Source: Cordilura impudica (lineage: Eukaryota; Arthropoda; Insecta; Diptera; Scathophagidae). From it: a DNA stretch of 64,000 bases. The first letter of the stretch is position 1; each line of letters begins with the position of its first letter. The position numbers were made by a program, and so were the translations under genes. Below, one piece after another: positions 10,824 through 20,741 of this stretch. The notes beneath the pieces are model-generated. The model saw only the letters and a list, made by a program, of their open reading frames with translations, did not search any database and had not been told where the DNA came from. The stretch spans positions 8,499,590-8,563,589 of the forward strand of contig OY821518.1 of the NCBI GenBank assembly GCA_963682025.1, read 5' to 3'.

Positions 10824-12800
10824 AAAATAAAAAATTGAAAACAAAAAACGAAAAACGAAAAACGGAAAATGAAAAATTAAAAATGAAAACTAAGAAATGA
10901 AAAATAAAAAATGAAAAATGAAAAACGAAAAATGAAAAACGAAATTTGAAAAATTAAAAATGAACTATGAAAAATAAAAAATTAAAAATGAGAAATTAAA
11001 AATATAAAATGAAAAATAAAAAATTAAAAATAAAAAAAGAAAACTGAGAAATGAAAAGTAAAAAATGAAAAACAAAAAACGCAAAACGGAAAATTAAAAA
11101 TTAAAAATGGAAACTAAGAAATGAAAAAAAAATTAAGAATGAAAAACAAAACACAAAAAACGAAAAATGAAAAACGAAAAATGAAAAATTAAAAATGAAC
11201 TATGAAAAATAAAAAAATTAAAATGAGAAATGAAATATATAAAATGAAAAGGAAAAAATTAAAAATAAAAACTGAAAACCGAAAAATGAAAAATGAAAAA
11301 TGAAAAATAAAAAATAAAAAAAAAAATAAAAAATTAAAAATAAAAAATGAAAACTGAGGAATGAAAAATGAAAAATAAAAAAAGAAAAATGCAAAAAGAA
11401 AAATGAAAAACGAAAATAGAAAAATTAAAAATGAACTATGAAAAATAAAAAATTAAAAATGAGAAACGAAAAATATAAAATGAAAAATAAAAAATTAAAA
11501 ATAAAAAATGAAAACTGAGAAATAAAAAAAGAAAACTAAAAAATAAAAAATTAAAAACAAAAAACGAAAAACGGAAAATGAATAATTAAAAATGAAAACT
11601 AAGAAATTAAAAAAGAAAAATAAAAAATGAAAAATGAAAAAAAAAACGAAAAATGAAATATTAAAAATGAACTATGAAAAATAAAAAACTAAAAATCAGA
11701 AATGAAAAATATAAAATGAAAAATAAAAAATTAAAATTAAAAAAAGAAAACTGAGAAATGAAAAATAAAAAACAAAAACGGAAAATTTAAAATAAAAAAT
11801 AAAAAATAAAAAATAAAAAATTAAAAATAAAAAATGAAAACTAATAAATAGAAAATTAAAAATAAAAAATGAAAAACAAAAAAAAAACGAAAAAAGAAAA
11901 ACGAAAAATGAAAAATTAAAAATGAGAAATGAAAAATATAAAATGAAAAATATAAAATGAAAAACAAAAAACGCAAAATGGGAAATTAATAATTAAGAAA
12001 AAAAAATAAAAAAAAATAAAAAATAAAAAATTAAAAATAAAAATGAAAACTAAAAAATTAAAAATGAAAAATGAAAAACAAAACACTAAAAACGAAAAAT
12101 GAAAAACGAAAAATGAAAAATTAAAAATGAACTATGAAAAATAAAAAATTGAAAATGAGAAATGAAATATATAAAATGAAAAAGAAAAAATTAAAAACAA
12201 AAACTGAAAACTGAGAAATGGAAAATAAAAAATAAAAAATGAAAAACGAAAAACGGAAAATGAAAAATCAAAAATAAAAAATAAAAAATTTAAAATAAAA
12301 AATGAAAAACTGAGGAATGAAAAATTAAAAAAGAAAAAAAGAAAAATTCAAAAAGAAAAATGAAAAATTAAAAATGAGAAATGAAAAATATAAAATGAAA
12401 ACTAAGAAATGAAAAATGAAATATAAAATATTATAAATAAAAAATTAAAAATGAAAAATGAAATATGAAAAATTAAAAATAAAAAATTAAATATAAAAAA
12501 TGAAAAATTCAAAATACAAAATGAAAACTAAGATATGAAAAATGAAAAATTAAAAATTAAAAATTAAAAATTAAAAATTAAAAATTAAAAATTAAAAATT
12601 AAAAATTAAAAATTAAAAATTAAAAATTAAAAATTAAAAATTAAAAATTAAAAATTAAAAATTAAAAATTAAAAATTAAAAATTAAAAATTAAAAATTAA
12701 AAATTAAAAATTAAAAATTAAAAATGAAAAATGAAAAATTAAAAATAAAAAGTTAAAAATAAAATATGAAATATTATATATAAAAAATAAAAATGAATAT
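10824..12800. repeat. Degenerate AT heptamer array, second part, ~2 kb
   Basis: Continuation of the 7-base repeat (aaaaatg, aaaaatt, aaaaata, aaaaacg). Higher-order similarity is visible: the phrase tgaactatgaaaaataaaaa recurs near 10961, 11190, 11430, 11660 and 12127, implying duplication of larger blocks. Confidence 0.9.
12550..12724. repeat. Perfect (TTAAAAA)n block, about 25 units
   Basis: An uninterrupted run of identical 7-base units inside the otherwise degenerate array, suggesting recent slippage or unequal exchange. Confidence 0.95.
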
Positions 12801-12924
12801 AAAAAATTATATATTAACCGGTTAAAATAATAAATAATAATAAATATTTTTATATTAGCAGAGCCCCTGCAGTTGATTGCTATAAGTGATACATAGATGA
12901 CGCTTTCTGTTTGATTTTAAAAAA

Positions 12925-13371
12925 AATCATGTGAGTCCGATCACAGGGAAGATGTGTAAACATCTAGTGATTAAAAATTTTTTTTATGTAATTTTTTAAA
13001 ATCAAACAGAAAGCGTCATCTATTTATCACTTATAGGAAAAACTGTTTCAGCTAATTCAACAACCCTTTGCTGTAAAACGTTAAAAATATCCCAATATAA
13101 ACGTATATAAGTGATACATAGATGACGCTTTTAAAAAAGTGGCATAAAAAAACAATGTTATATCATAATTTTTTCACCAATACAATCATAAGTCACACAG
13201 CGTTATCTGCTTCAGCTCACACCGATATGAGTTACGCTGTTTTTGTGATTGTATTGTGAAATAGAAATTTACCCCCCTGCGCGTATAGATGTTTACACAT
13301 CAAAAGTGCTATAAAAAATCTTTAATTACTAGATGTTTACACATGTCCCCTGTAATCAGACTCACATGATT
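12925..13371. mobile_element. Short 447-bp member of TE-A with ~50-bp terminal inverted repeats
   Basis: The left end is AATCATGTGAGTCCGATCAC and the right end, reverse complemented, is AATCATGTGAGTCTGATTAC. The match continues through gggacatgtgtaaacatcta for about 50 bases. It carries the family's internal landmarks (agaaagcgtcatctat, caccaatacaatcataagtc, gttacgctgtttttgtgatt, ccccctgcgcgtatagatgt) but no heptamer array. An upstream fragment (12882-12924) forms an inverted pair with 12990-13034. Confidence 0.75.
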
Positions 13372-13399
13372 TTTTATTTACATCATGGCATAGTAAACT

Positions 13400-14013
13400 A
13401 AAATAAGAGATATATTCCCGAAGACTTCTATTCGGTTTCATCGAAAATGTTACATTATAAACAAGAACTAATTCTATATTACAGCAGGACTAAAGGTGGT
13501 GTGGACACCATGGACAAAATATTTTCACAATATTCCACAAGCGAGCATGTAACATTATATTTTTCAATATTTTAGATACGAAAGCCCTTGCTTCATTAGT
13601 AATATATAAAGAAAATATTGTAGAAAATTCTGTAAAGAAATCGCAGCGACAGCAGTTCTTTGAGAGGTGAAGACATATGTCGTCCTCTAATATTGGCAAA
13701 ATGCCACAAATAATTGTAAGATTTTCAATCAGATGAGCCATCGAACGCATATTAGGCAAAAAATTTTCAAAACCAAAAAAATTTAAAACAGGTGTACGAG
13801 TTACCGCTACGAATCAGGATAATGATTTTGAAGTCGCTGAAACTTAAAGGATGCAACTGGCCGCATCAAAATAAAACGCAAATGTTGAATGTGCTACTGT
13901 TTGCTACTGTTCTAAGCAAAGAAGAAATACACGACATGAGTGCGTTAGGAGTAAGAATACCATTTGGCAAACTAAATGTGGCAAAAGCCACCCATATTCA
14001 TCAATATAATTGA
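13400..14013 (+). pseudogene. piggyBac-like transposase, C-terminal half (broken)
   Basis: KGGVDTMDKIFSQYST (13490-13540) is the piggyBac NQTKGGVDTMD motif around the third catalytic Asp. FFNILDTKALASLVIYKENI follows in a shifted frame. The C-terminal tail GCNWPHQNKTQML to SKEEIHD occupies the place of the cysteine-rich domain, whose cysteines are largely lost. The end is a stop at 14011-14013. About a hundred residues of catalytic domain are missing relative to the first half. It is the downstream remainder of the frame interrupted at 9842. Confidence 0.75.
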
Positions 14014-15577
14014 ATGAAATATTATAATTACTATAGTGAATAAATTGAAACTCAGATAACTGTTATAAGAATCCTCTGTATGTACATTTTTTTTTTTTTT
14101 GATTTTCTTAAAGGGTCACCCGGGTGGGCATTACAAAAATCTTTTTAAAAATTAAAAATGTTATGTTTTTGCAAAATGCTGAAAAACTCAAAAAAAAAAG
14201 AAGCAAAACTAACCAAGTTCTTAAAGAAATAAAACCAAAATGTGTAGTGGGTAAGGCTTAGTTTAAACAAATGCAAACAAATAAGTTCAATTCACTTAAA
14301 TATATTCATCACAAAAAATGTTTTACATCAAAAACTTATTTTCATCTTTTATGTTTCACAGATTAGAAATTTCTGCACAAAATATTGGATCGCCCAAAAA
14401 AATTTTATTTTGTCAACAACATCGTGACCGGTTTAAAAATGTGTCGAATGTTCAAAAAAATGATGACGTTTCTTTCGATAACCATGTACTGTCAAGCAAT
14501 GTGTTTCTACGAATAAGATTCGTCCATAGACACGAAAGTGTGCCTCTGGCGACAAAACACAGTCTGCAGCTTGGGAAAAATACGGACTAATAATGTATGT
14601 ATGTTTGCATATATTTAAATATCCACTTATCCACCATACATACATACATTCTTACTACATACACACGATTATATTGAACTATCAATTAGTATTAACCCTA
14701 AAGACAGTTAATTTTGATAATATTATTAACGATTCTCTCTTACAAATTGAACTTTATTTAATGCTATAAAGATTCGAATTAAGAAAATATCCAAATGATG
14801 ATGTCTTTAATTTTTAAAACGGATATGCAGCAATAACAACAACAAACAAAAAGACCACCAATATTGAGGATTAAAAGTTGTAATCTTTTAAATTATGAAT
14901 TTGTTTAAATTAGTTTTGTTAAGTTAATGCTCTGCTTGGTTCTTGTCTTTATTATTATTTTTCTTTTTAACCACAACCAATATAATAATATGTATGTATA
15001 AGTATATTAATTCGTGCAAAGTTTAATACAGAATTAATTATATGTTCCCCAGGCTGCAATCAAACTTAATTGAATTGTTTTCCCAGCAAAAAGTCGATAA
15101 TTTTAAGGATTTTATCAAATTAAAGCCGGAAATTATTATATAGATTTACAAATAGCGTTTTTTTTTAATGAATTCAGTTATAAGAATTAAATACAACAAA
15201 AACAATTATATGACGTACGGTGGCTTGCATTAAGTTAAGATTTCTTAATTGTGAAGAAAATTTAAAAGTTTTGCCATCTCTATTTCTCTATATCTTCTTC
15301 TCTCAAAAAAAAAAAAATGATAAAATAAACATATAATAATATCTATAATATCTATATATATAGTATTTTTAGAAAACTTTTAATAAGTACTTACTTTGTC
15401 GATAATATGTCTGAAATTAAAAAAAACAGTTGTTTAATGAAAATTTGAATGCCTGAGTATTAATTAAAAATGATTTGTAGGTTTCTAGATTTGGTATTGG
15501 CCAAAAGAATAGAAAAATTTTAATCTGCGTAAATAAAAAGCAATGAGCAAATATTTATTTATTTATTTCTTTATTGT
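14014..15577. other. AT-rich DNA, no gene recognised
   Basis: Holds the probable 3' end of the piggyBac-like element near 14120. A 90-codon frame at 14318-14590 has no recognisable motif, and there are scattered tatgtatg and ataat runs. No further gene is seen. Confidence 0.5.
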
Positions 15578-15795
15578 GCGAGGGCGATCCCAGAACAAGC
15601 CGACCTGACAATGAAAACGCATTAAATATTGGCGAAAATTTTTCTTTATTTCTCAACATAATCACCTTTTTAACTCGCTACATTTTTCCCAGCGATATTC
15701 AATAGCTTCGATATACTGTTTATAGTACGTTGTTGGCAAATATTTTACCCGAGCCACTTTTGTCAGATTTTGACATCGAAAATAGTCCGTGAGGG
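15578..15795 (-). pseudogene. mariner transposase 3' end relic
   Basis: On the minus strand the sequence resembles the mariner C-terminus (YIEAIEYRWEKC-like, then K-rich and VIMLRNKEK). It is followed by the family's typical downstream text ending tcaggtcggcttgttctggg atcgccctcgcac. Only the last part of the transposase survives, and it is broken by stops. It abuts LINE copy B. Confidence 0.55.
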
Positions 15796-17017
15796 CTAAA
15801 ATGTGGGACAAAAACGAGCTTTCCGACGAGTCGAATAAGGGCTTGATCTCACCGAATGCAGAAACTGGAGAGGAATTACATTTCTAAGCATGATAACCAT
15901 GATAATCGCTAACGTTATAAATAGAAGACTTTCAGACACCCTTGACCAAGACTTCCGTTGTGAACAGGTGGGTTTTAGATCTCAAAAGTCTCGCTTAGGC
16001 CATATAAACAGCATTCGCATTATAATTGAGCAGTCTGTCGAATGCAGATCGCATCTTTCCTGGTCTTTATCGATTTTTAAAGGGTCTTTGACACACTTTC
16101 ACATGATGCCATCTGGAAAGCACTGACCTGTAAGGACGTACCTAGGAGAATAATAGAGATTATCCAGGAGTTGTACAGTAACGCAAATTGTCTTAAACTA
16201 CACCAAAATTCTATAAGCGACAAGGTTTCTGTTAAAGCGGGTGTTCGACAAGGCTGCATATTATCACCGTTACTTTTTAACGTCGTGCTGGATATCGTGA
16301 TGAGCGCCCCGGTAGGTGAGTAGGTAGCGTGCTCGCCTATCAGAAGCTGCAAAGTTAGGCCTTAGAATAAATATTTCTAAGACGAAGGTCATGAGAATAA
16401 ATTCCACATGCGACAGGCTATTCTCCATCCAAAACATTAAAATCCAGGATGTTAACCTGTTTTGCTATTTGGTATAATTATAACAACGACCGGAGGATCT
16501 TCTGACGAAGTATTGAATCGCACTATGAAAGCCCGACAAGCATTCGGCCAACCAAGAACAATGTGGAAATTACCAGTCATCTCCACCCACAAAAAAAATC
16601 AACATCTTCAATTCATGTGTGAAATTTGTTCTGCTCTATGGGTGCGAAACGTGAAAGATGGCTACCAAAGATGTAAGCACCCTGAAAGTCTTCGTTAACA
16701 AATGCCTGAGAAGAATATTAAGAATTTTTGGCCGAACAGGATATCGAAAACACAACTCTGGGAACGTATTCATCAGAGCCAAATAATTGAGAATATCTCC
16801 AGATGATGTCACCCGTAATGCTATAGACTGGTGCCCACAAGGCAGTAGAAGAAGAGGATGGCCAGTACACATTTGGCGAAGACAATTAGATTTAGAAGCT
16901 TCGAGAGTAGGCAAAACTTGGAATGGAATAAAAAGCCTTGCACCAAGTACAAACGAATGGCGAAACTTTGTTGAGGCCCTATGCCCCTTATAGGAACTAA
17001 AGGAACCAATATATATA
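15796..17017 (+). pseudogene. Non-LTR retrotransposon relic, copy B
   Basis: Same LINE as at 3520-5581, more 5' truncated. It reads KMWDKNELSDE, then SDTLDQDFRCEQVGFRSQKS and SVKAGVRQGC. After a replaced segment it reads KARQAFGQ, VFVNKCLRRILRI, RNAIDW and QGSRRRGWPVH, ending EWRNFVEALCPL and the aggaactaaaggaaccaat (AT)n tail. It retains an RT part deleted from copy A, and it lacks the 52-base duplication. The catalytic YADD region is lost between 16302 and 16341, where a SINE fragment sits. Many stops are present. Confidence 0.85.
16303..16341 (+). mobile_element. SINE 5' fragment inside LINE copy B
   Basis: gcgccccggtaggtgagt and gtagcgtgctcgcctatca match the first 39 bases of the tRNA-derived SINE at 51468. 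It replaces the LINE segment that would encode the YADD motif. LINE homology resumes directly at agaagctgcaaag. Confidence 0.75.
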
Positions 17018-17296
17018 ACACGATTAAGCGCTTCTAAAATTGTCACTGATTAAGGGCAGAAATAGGAATGGTAATATCAAAATCAAGAATACAACGCACT
17101 ATAAAAAAAGGGAACAACGGGCGAGTTGCCAGAAAAACTCTTCCTTAATTTGAAGAATAAGTATTACCGGTTAAAAAGAAACGTTCCAGAAAGAATGGAA
17201 TAAAATCAGTACTGAGTACCTACAAATAATATTTTCAACATGCCAGTTCGTGTTACGGAAGTCAGAAAATATAAAAGCTATACAACGAGATATTAA
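17018..17296 (+). pseudogene. Tc1-like transposase relic, copy B (internally deleted)
   Basis: The same junction as copy A (cgattaagcgcttctaaaat right after the LINE tail) is followed by SASKIVTD and the KGNNGRVARKTL segment. Homology then jumps, by a deletion of about 450 bases relative to copy A, to FQKEWNKIST. The C-terminus is MPVRVTEVRKYKSYTTRY, with a stop at 17294-17296. Confidence 0.75.
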
Positions 17297-17650
17297 TTTT
17301 TAATTAAACATATTTTAATCATGTTTATAAGTTTATAAATATGAATTTTTCTATGTCTTAAGGACAGAATTTTTAAATGACCTTATCTTAATCTTTAAAT
17401 ATATGCCCTATTTTATAAAAAAAAAAGTTGGTCTTTTGTTTTAATTACTACTATAAATATGTTACATTAAAAATAAAAATATTTAAAGAAATTTATATTA
17501 GTGGCAGTCACTGTATGTCAAGTAAATAATTTTTGAAAAATGGTTAAAATTTCTTTAAGAGAGAAAATATTTTTTTTATGAAAATTTTTATGAAATAATG
17601 TTCTCAAAAAGAAGTTTATAAATTAAAATAAAAAAAAACAATATTCAAAA
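17297..17650. other. Spacer of block B
   Basis: Matches 6310-6379 and 6748-7066 of block A without the 368-bp TTAA element. No gene seen. Confidence 0.6.
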
Positions 17651-18384
17651 TCTATAATATTGATAGGCTAGGCGATTTATTGTGACCAATGTTTTGTTCT
17701 ACCGTTTTATCCCGATTTTGACCGAATGTATATTATTTGAAAGGTATTTCTTTTGGCCGTTTTGCAGATTTACAGATTTTTTAATTTTTTCCTTTATTTT
17801 GAGTAAATTGCATCTAAAGTTGCTACTAACACATACATGAAATAATAAATATCGCACCTTTACCTCTAACGTGAGTCAACTCAAAATTTTTCAATTTTCA
17901 CTTTTTGCAAGAAAACGATACACAGTGGTAATATCAATGCACTGTATAAATCTTGCATCGGTTTTTCTAGTCTTTCGCAAAAAATACAGTTGTAACTTTA
18001 TTTGTGTTATAAGAGTAGCTTCTTTAGAATCCACTAAAAGACATATTTTGAGTTGAACCCAAAAAACTTGTTATTTTTGATGATCACTGAAAAAATCGCA
18101 AAAACAACTACTGTTGTATACTTATTGTTCGCAATTCGCAATAGTAAATATTAAAAAACCGTTTTTTGCCTCTACTGGAAATTTATAAATTTTGAGTTGA
18201 CTCACTTTAGAGGTACAGGTGCGATATGCCATGTGTGTTTTATTAAATTTGTTAATATGTTTGTTAATGAGTTGGTTAGCTTCATTCACAATAATAATAA
18301 ACCATAAAAGTATTGGTTTGTGAATTGGCTAAGTTGGAAAATAAAGCTGCCTAGAAATTGCACTCGAGCGCTGGAATCTGCTAG
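17651..18384 (+). mobile_element. Short non-autonomous Helitron (DR-2), interrupted by a MITE
   Basis: Starts TCTATAATATTGATAGGC after A. It ends with cactcgagcgctggaatctg CTAG followed by T. The body equals the copy at 7067 except for a 373-base insertion at 17852-18224. Confidence 0.8.
17852..18224. mobile_element. 373-bp MITE nested in a Helitron, TA target duplication
   Basis: The left end is TCGCACCTTTACCTCTAACG and the right end, reverse complemented, is TCGCACCTGTACCTCTAAAG. The inverted repeats run about 37 bases to gagtcaactcaaaattt. TA flanks both sides (17850-17851 and 18225-18226); the palindromic flank ATAT also allows a 4-base reading. The uninterrupted Helitron copy at 7067 gives the empty site (acatatgctatg). 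It has no coding capacity. A TA duplication fits Tc1/mariner-type mobilisation. Confidence 0.85.
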
Positions 18385-18414
18385 TATTATTTATATTTTT
18401 AAATACATATGTGA

Positions 18415-18545
18415 GTGTTCATATTCAGTTAAAAAAATCCAAAATTCGGCAACCTTATTATATTTAAGGCGTGCTTACATCGGATTTCAATTTTCCCGGT
18501 AGTTTCAGAAATATCGTATAAGTTTAGAAAAAAATAACGATTTAA
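18415..18545 (+). repeat. Dispersed repeat DR-3, fragment
   Basis: cagttaaaaaaatccaaaat, ttttcccggtagtttcagaa and aaaaataacgatttaa match 7680-7770 and the inverted copy at 49815. Confidence 0.6.
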
Positions 18546-18589
18546 GGTTATTTGGAACGCTTAATGAAAATGAAAATGAAAATGAAAAT

Positions 18590-19185
18590 ATTTTCTTCGA
18601 TTGATTGACGCTGAATCAGATTTGGATGAAATAATACATATCGATCATCGGCGATTTATATTTGGTGCCTTCTTTTACCATTTCACAGTATCTTTAGTCC
18701 CGTAATACGGGACTCATCATTATCAACACAATCACTTTCGTAATTTACCTCAACTTCGCAAAACTCCTATTCCACAGCAGATTCTTCATCTTCCTCATTA
18801 GACATTCAATCATCGTCTTCATCACCATCCCCAAACAAATTCTTAGTTAATCCAAATCTGATTCAGCGTCAGTCAATCGAAGAAAATATACATACGGCTC
18901 TCTCTTCATGAGATAACCGTAGACAATATAAATTAGAATAGTTGATTTTAATTTGAAAAAAAAATAAAATATTGAAAGCTATTGCAAATTATTTTCACCA
19001 GTCATTAGTGTAACGAAAATCTGCATCACTGTGCATGCATATCTCATATACATATCTGAATTTCCCTTAGAAAAGAGTAAGACATGAAGTTAAAATTTTT
19101 GTGATCTACTTTGCAAAAGCGAAAAGTTGTAACCTCTAATAAAAGTATAACAACAATAACATTTTCGCTCTAAGTGACAATAAGT
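18590..19185 (-). mobile_element. piggyBac-like 5' end relic, inverted and partly folded back
   Basis: Reverse complement of 8750-9310: acidic N-terminal codons, the YYGTKDTVKW-like segment, and the upstream non-coding text up to attgtcacttagag. The stretch 18590-18632 is in the opposite direction, so tcgattgattgacgctgaat and its complement form an inverted pair with 18843-18888. This indicates a fold-back rearrangement. No intact frame. Confidence 0.75.
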
Positions 19186-19566
19186 GAAGATCGGTATTCA
19201 ACTTTATATGGGGGCTATGACTAAGAATTGTCCTATAGGATTTATTTTTGGACTACTGATAAATAGATGTAATAAACAAACACAAACCAAAGTGGACCTA
19301 GATCTATATGAAAATTTTGATAATACGGCAATTTAATCGATTTCATAGGTGTCATTTGTATCGGGACTAGGTCTGAACATGAACCGGTTTTTACCAATAT
19401 CAATAGCGGCCGTGCTATGACCGATAGAAGCTTACATACCAAATTTGATCAAAATATGTTCACATTTGCGACCTGTAGTTTGATTACAAGGTTTACATGG
19501 ACACACAGACGGACGGACGGACATCGCTAAATCGACTCAGAAAGTTGTTCTGAGTCGGATTAAGCG
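19186..19566 (+). mobile_element. Dispersed repeat DR-1, 3' part
   Basis: Starts at aagtgaagatcgg and carries gggggctatgactaagaatt, attgtcctatagg, gaagcttacataccaaat and acatggacacacagacggac. It ends tctgagtcgga, without the terminal hairpin. Confidence 0.8.
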
Positions 19567-19574
19567 TAAAAGAA

Positions 19575-19800
19575 TGTGCTGTTTTATCAAGACAATACAA
19601 CAGCTCGGTTCGAATTGATTCATCATGGAACTTATTCACCAGTTTTAGTTCACTTGGATTAATTTATATTTCCAAACTTAAAAAAATGGCTCGACGGTAA
19701 AATTTTTGCCACCAATGAAGAGGTGGAATCGGCTATTAATGGAGCTACCTACTAAATATTGCTAGAAAAAGTGTGCTAAAAAGAGATTGTGGTAGAAAGA
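19575..19800 (+). pseudogene. mariner transposase fragment
   Basis: Reads VLFYQDNTTARFELIHHGTY, SPVLVHLD and FIFPNLKKWLDGKIFATNEE, then VESAINGATY. This is the mariner catalytic end: the HQDNAPAH-like segment and the PSDYFLFPNLKKWL motif of the DD34D family. The third catalytic position is followed by a stop (LD*FIF). 5' truncated and dead. Confidence 0.75.
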
Positions 19801-20397
19801 CCATTTTTCCCAAATTTTTCTGTGTTCTTTTTTACAAATATTTCCGATATTTATCATTTCAGTGATTTAGTTAGAAGTTAATCAGGCTCAAGATGTTTTT
19901 ATTTTAAATAAAATAAAGAACATTGGCACATTTGGTTGAAACGTTGATTTATATTCTGCTATACAGGTTACACAAATATATCGGGGGGCGAGTCACCAAC
20001 CCTCATCAGTAGCCAAAGTTTGTTTGGTAAAAAGTTGAATTCATAAACCTTTGCTGAAAATAAGCTAATGAGAGTTGAAGCAAAGAGTTATACTATTTAA
20101 ACTTTCGTTTCAATGGTGCGTGGTAAAGAAGAAGAAAGCATATATTTCAGAAATTCATAACTACACTTTATTCTTAATCGGACCGGTTTCTGGCATTTCA
20201 GCCTTCATCAGCGATTTATTGAACATTGTGATAATTTTTATGTAATAATTGAATAGATTGTTTCTATATGAAATTTTTCTACTTAGGGCGACCGTGAGGT
20301 TTGAACTTCATTCATAAAATCGCGATTAGTTTAGATTTATTCAATTTTGTACGGATTTTCTTTAAAAAGTTTAATTTATAAAAACATGGGTTGTCAA
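19801..20397. other. Spacer left of the Transib element
   Basis: No gene seen. 20180-20225 has tcggaccggtttctggcatt, which looks like debris of another repeat. Confidence 0.5.
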
Positions 20398-20402
20398 CGA
20401 CG
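20398..20402. repeat. Left target-site duplication CGACG
   Basis: The same five bases follow the right end at 23675-23679. A 5-bp, GC-rich duplication is the known signature of Transib insertion. Confidence 0.9.
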
Positions 20403-20440
20403 CACAGTGGCGCCATTTGAGTTTTTTCGTTGCAAAAATC
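20403..20440 (+). repeat. Left Transib terminal repeat, RSS-like
   Basis: Heptamer CACAGTG, a 22-base spacer, then GCAAAAATC. The heptamer equals the V(D)J recombination signal consensus, and the last block matches the nonamer ACAAAAACC at 7 of 9 positions. Confidence 0.85.
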
Positions 20441-20741
20441 ATATCTTTTGAACCGAATAACATAATTGAACAGTTTAAACAGCATATGATAGATAACTGT
20501 TCAGCCTATGAAATGAGCGTTTGAATGCTACGCTTTGTAGGGGCCTACTTATGGGTTATCAAAGTTAAAATTTGTAGAAAAATCAATTTTATGGTAACTA
20601 AAAAATTTTTTTTACATTTTTAGATTGTTTTTATTTTTTTTCTTTAGGGTTTTATGTTTTAAATTATTACCCAACAAATTAAAAAAAAATTACTTCTTTT
20701 TTAAATTTATTTTTTCAATTTTCTGTAAAATATTCATCACA

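Larger units (their letters stand above)
9843..13371 (-). mobile_element. Array-bearing inverted-repeat transposon TE-A, copy 1, inserted in piggyBac
   Basis: Compared with the copy at 43121-46597, it shows the same edge sequences in opposite orientation. The left edge is gtgtaaacatctatacgcgc, a G run, ttcacaatacaatcacaaaa and acagcgtaacatg. The right side is taaccggttaaaat, agcagagcccctgc, and agatgacgctttctgtttga. Between them lies a degenerate heptamer array, itself split by a DR-1 insertion. It has no coding capacity. The right end is rearranged: a 447-bp short version of the same family (12925-13371) sits head to head with it. The transposon superfamily is unknown. Confidence 0.7.
8642..14120 (+). 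mobile_element. piggyBac-like element split by a later insertion
   Basis: A TTAA at 8638-8641 precedes accttcgccttgcc. A cacc/gggtg-rich subterminal motif follows (acccaccggggtggtgaccc), and a similar motif sits near 14119-14140 (gggtcacccgggtgggc). The transposase is in two parts, 9045-9842 and 13400-14013. The region between belongs to another transposon. The 5' boundary is reasonable. The 3' boundary is uncertain because the two ends do not align cleanly. Confidence 0.55.

Noticed and set aside
9975..12800. CRISPR-like repeat array
   Set aside because: Repeats are contiguous 7-base units with no spacers, and the DNA is eukaryotic.
8642..14120. Matching terminal inverted repeats for the piggyBac-like element
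   Set aside because: Similar cacc/gggtg motifs exist near both ends but they do not align end to end, so no exact boundary is claimed for the 3' side.
14318..14590. A 90-codon gene
   Set aside because: No recognisable motif, no splice or promoter context; likely chance.
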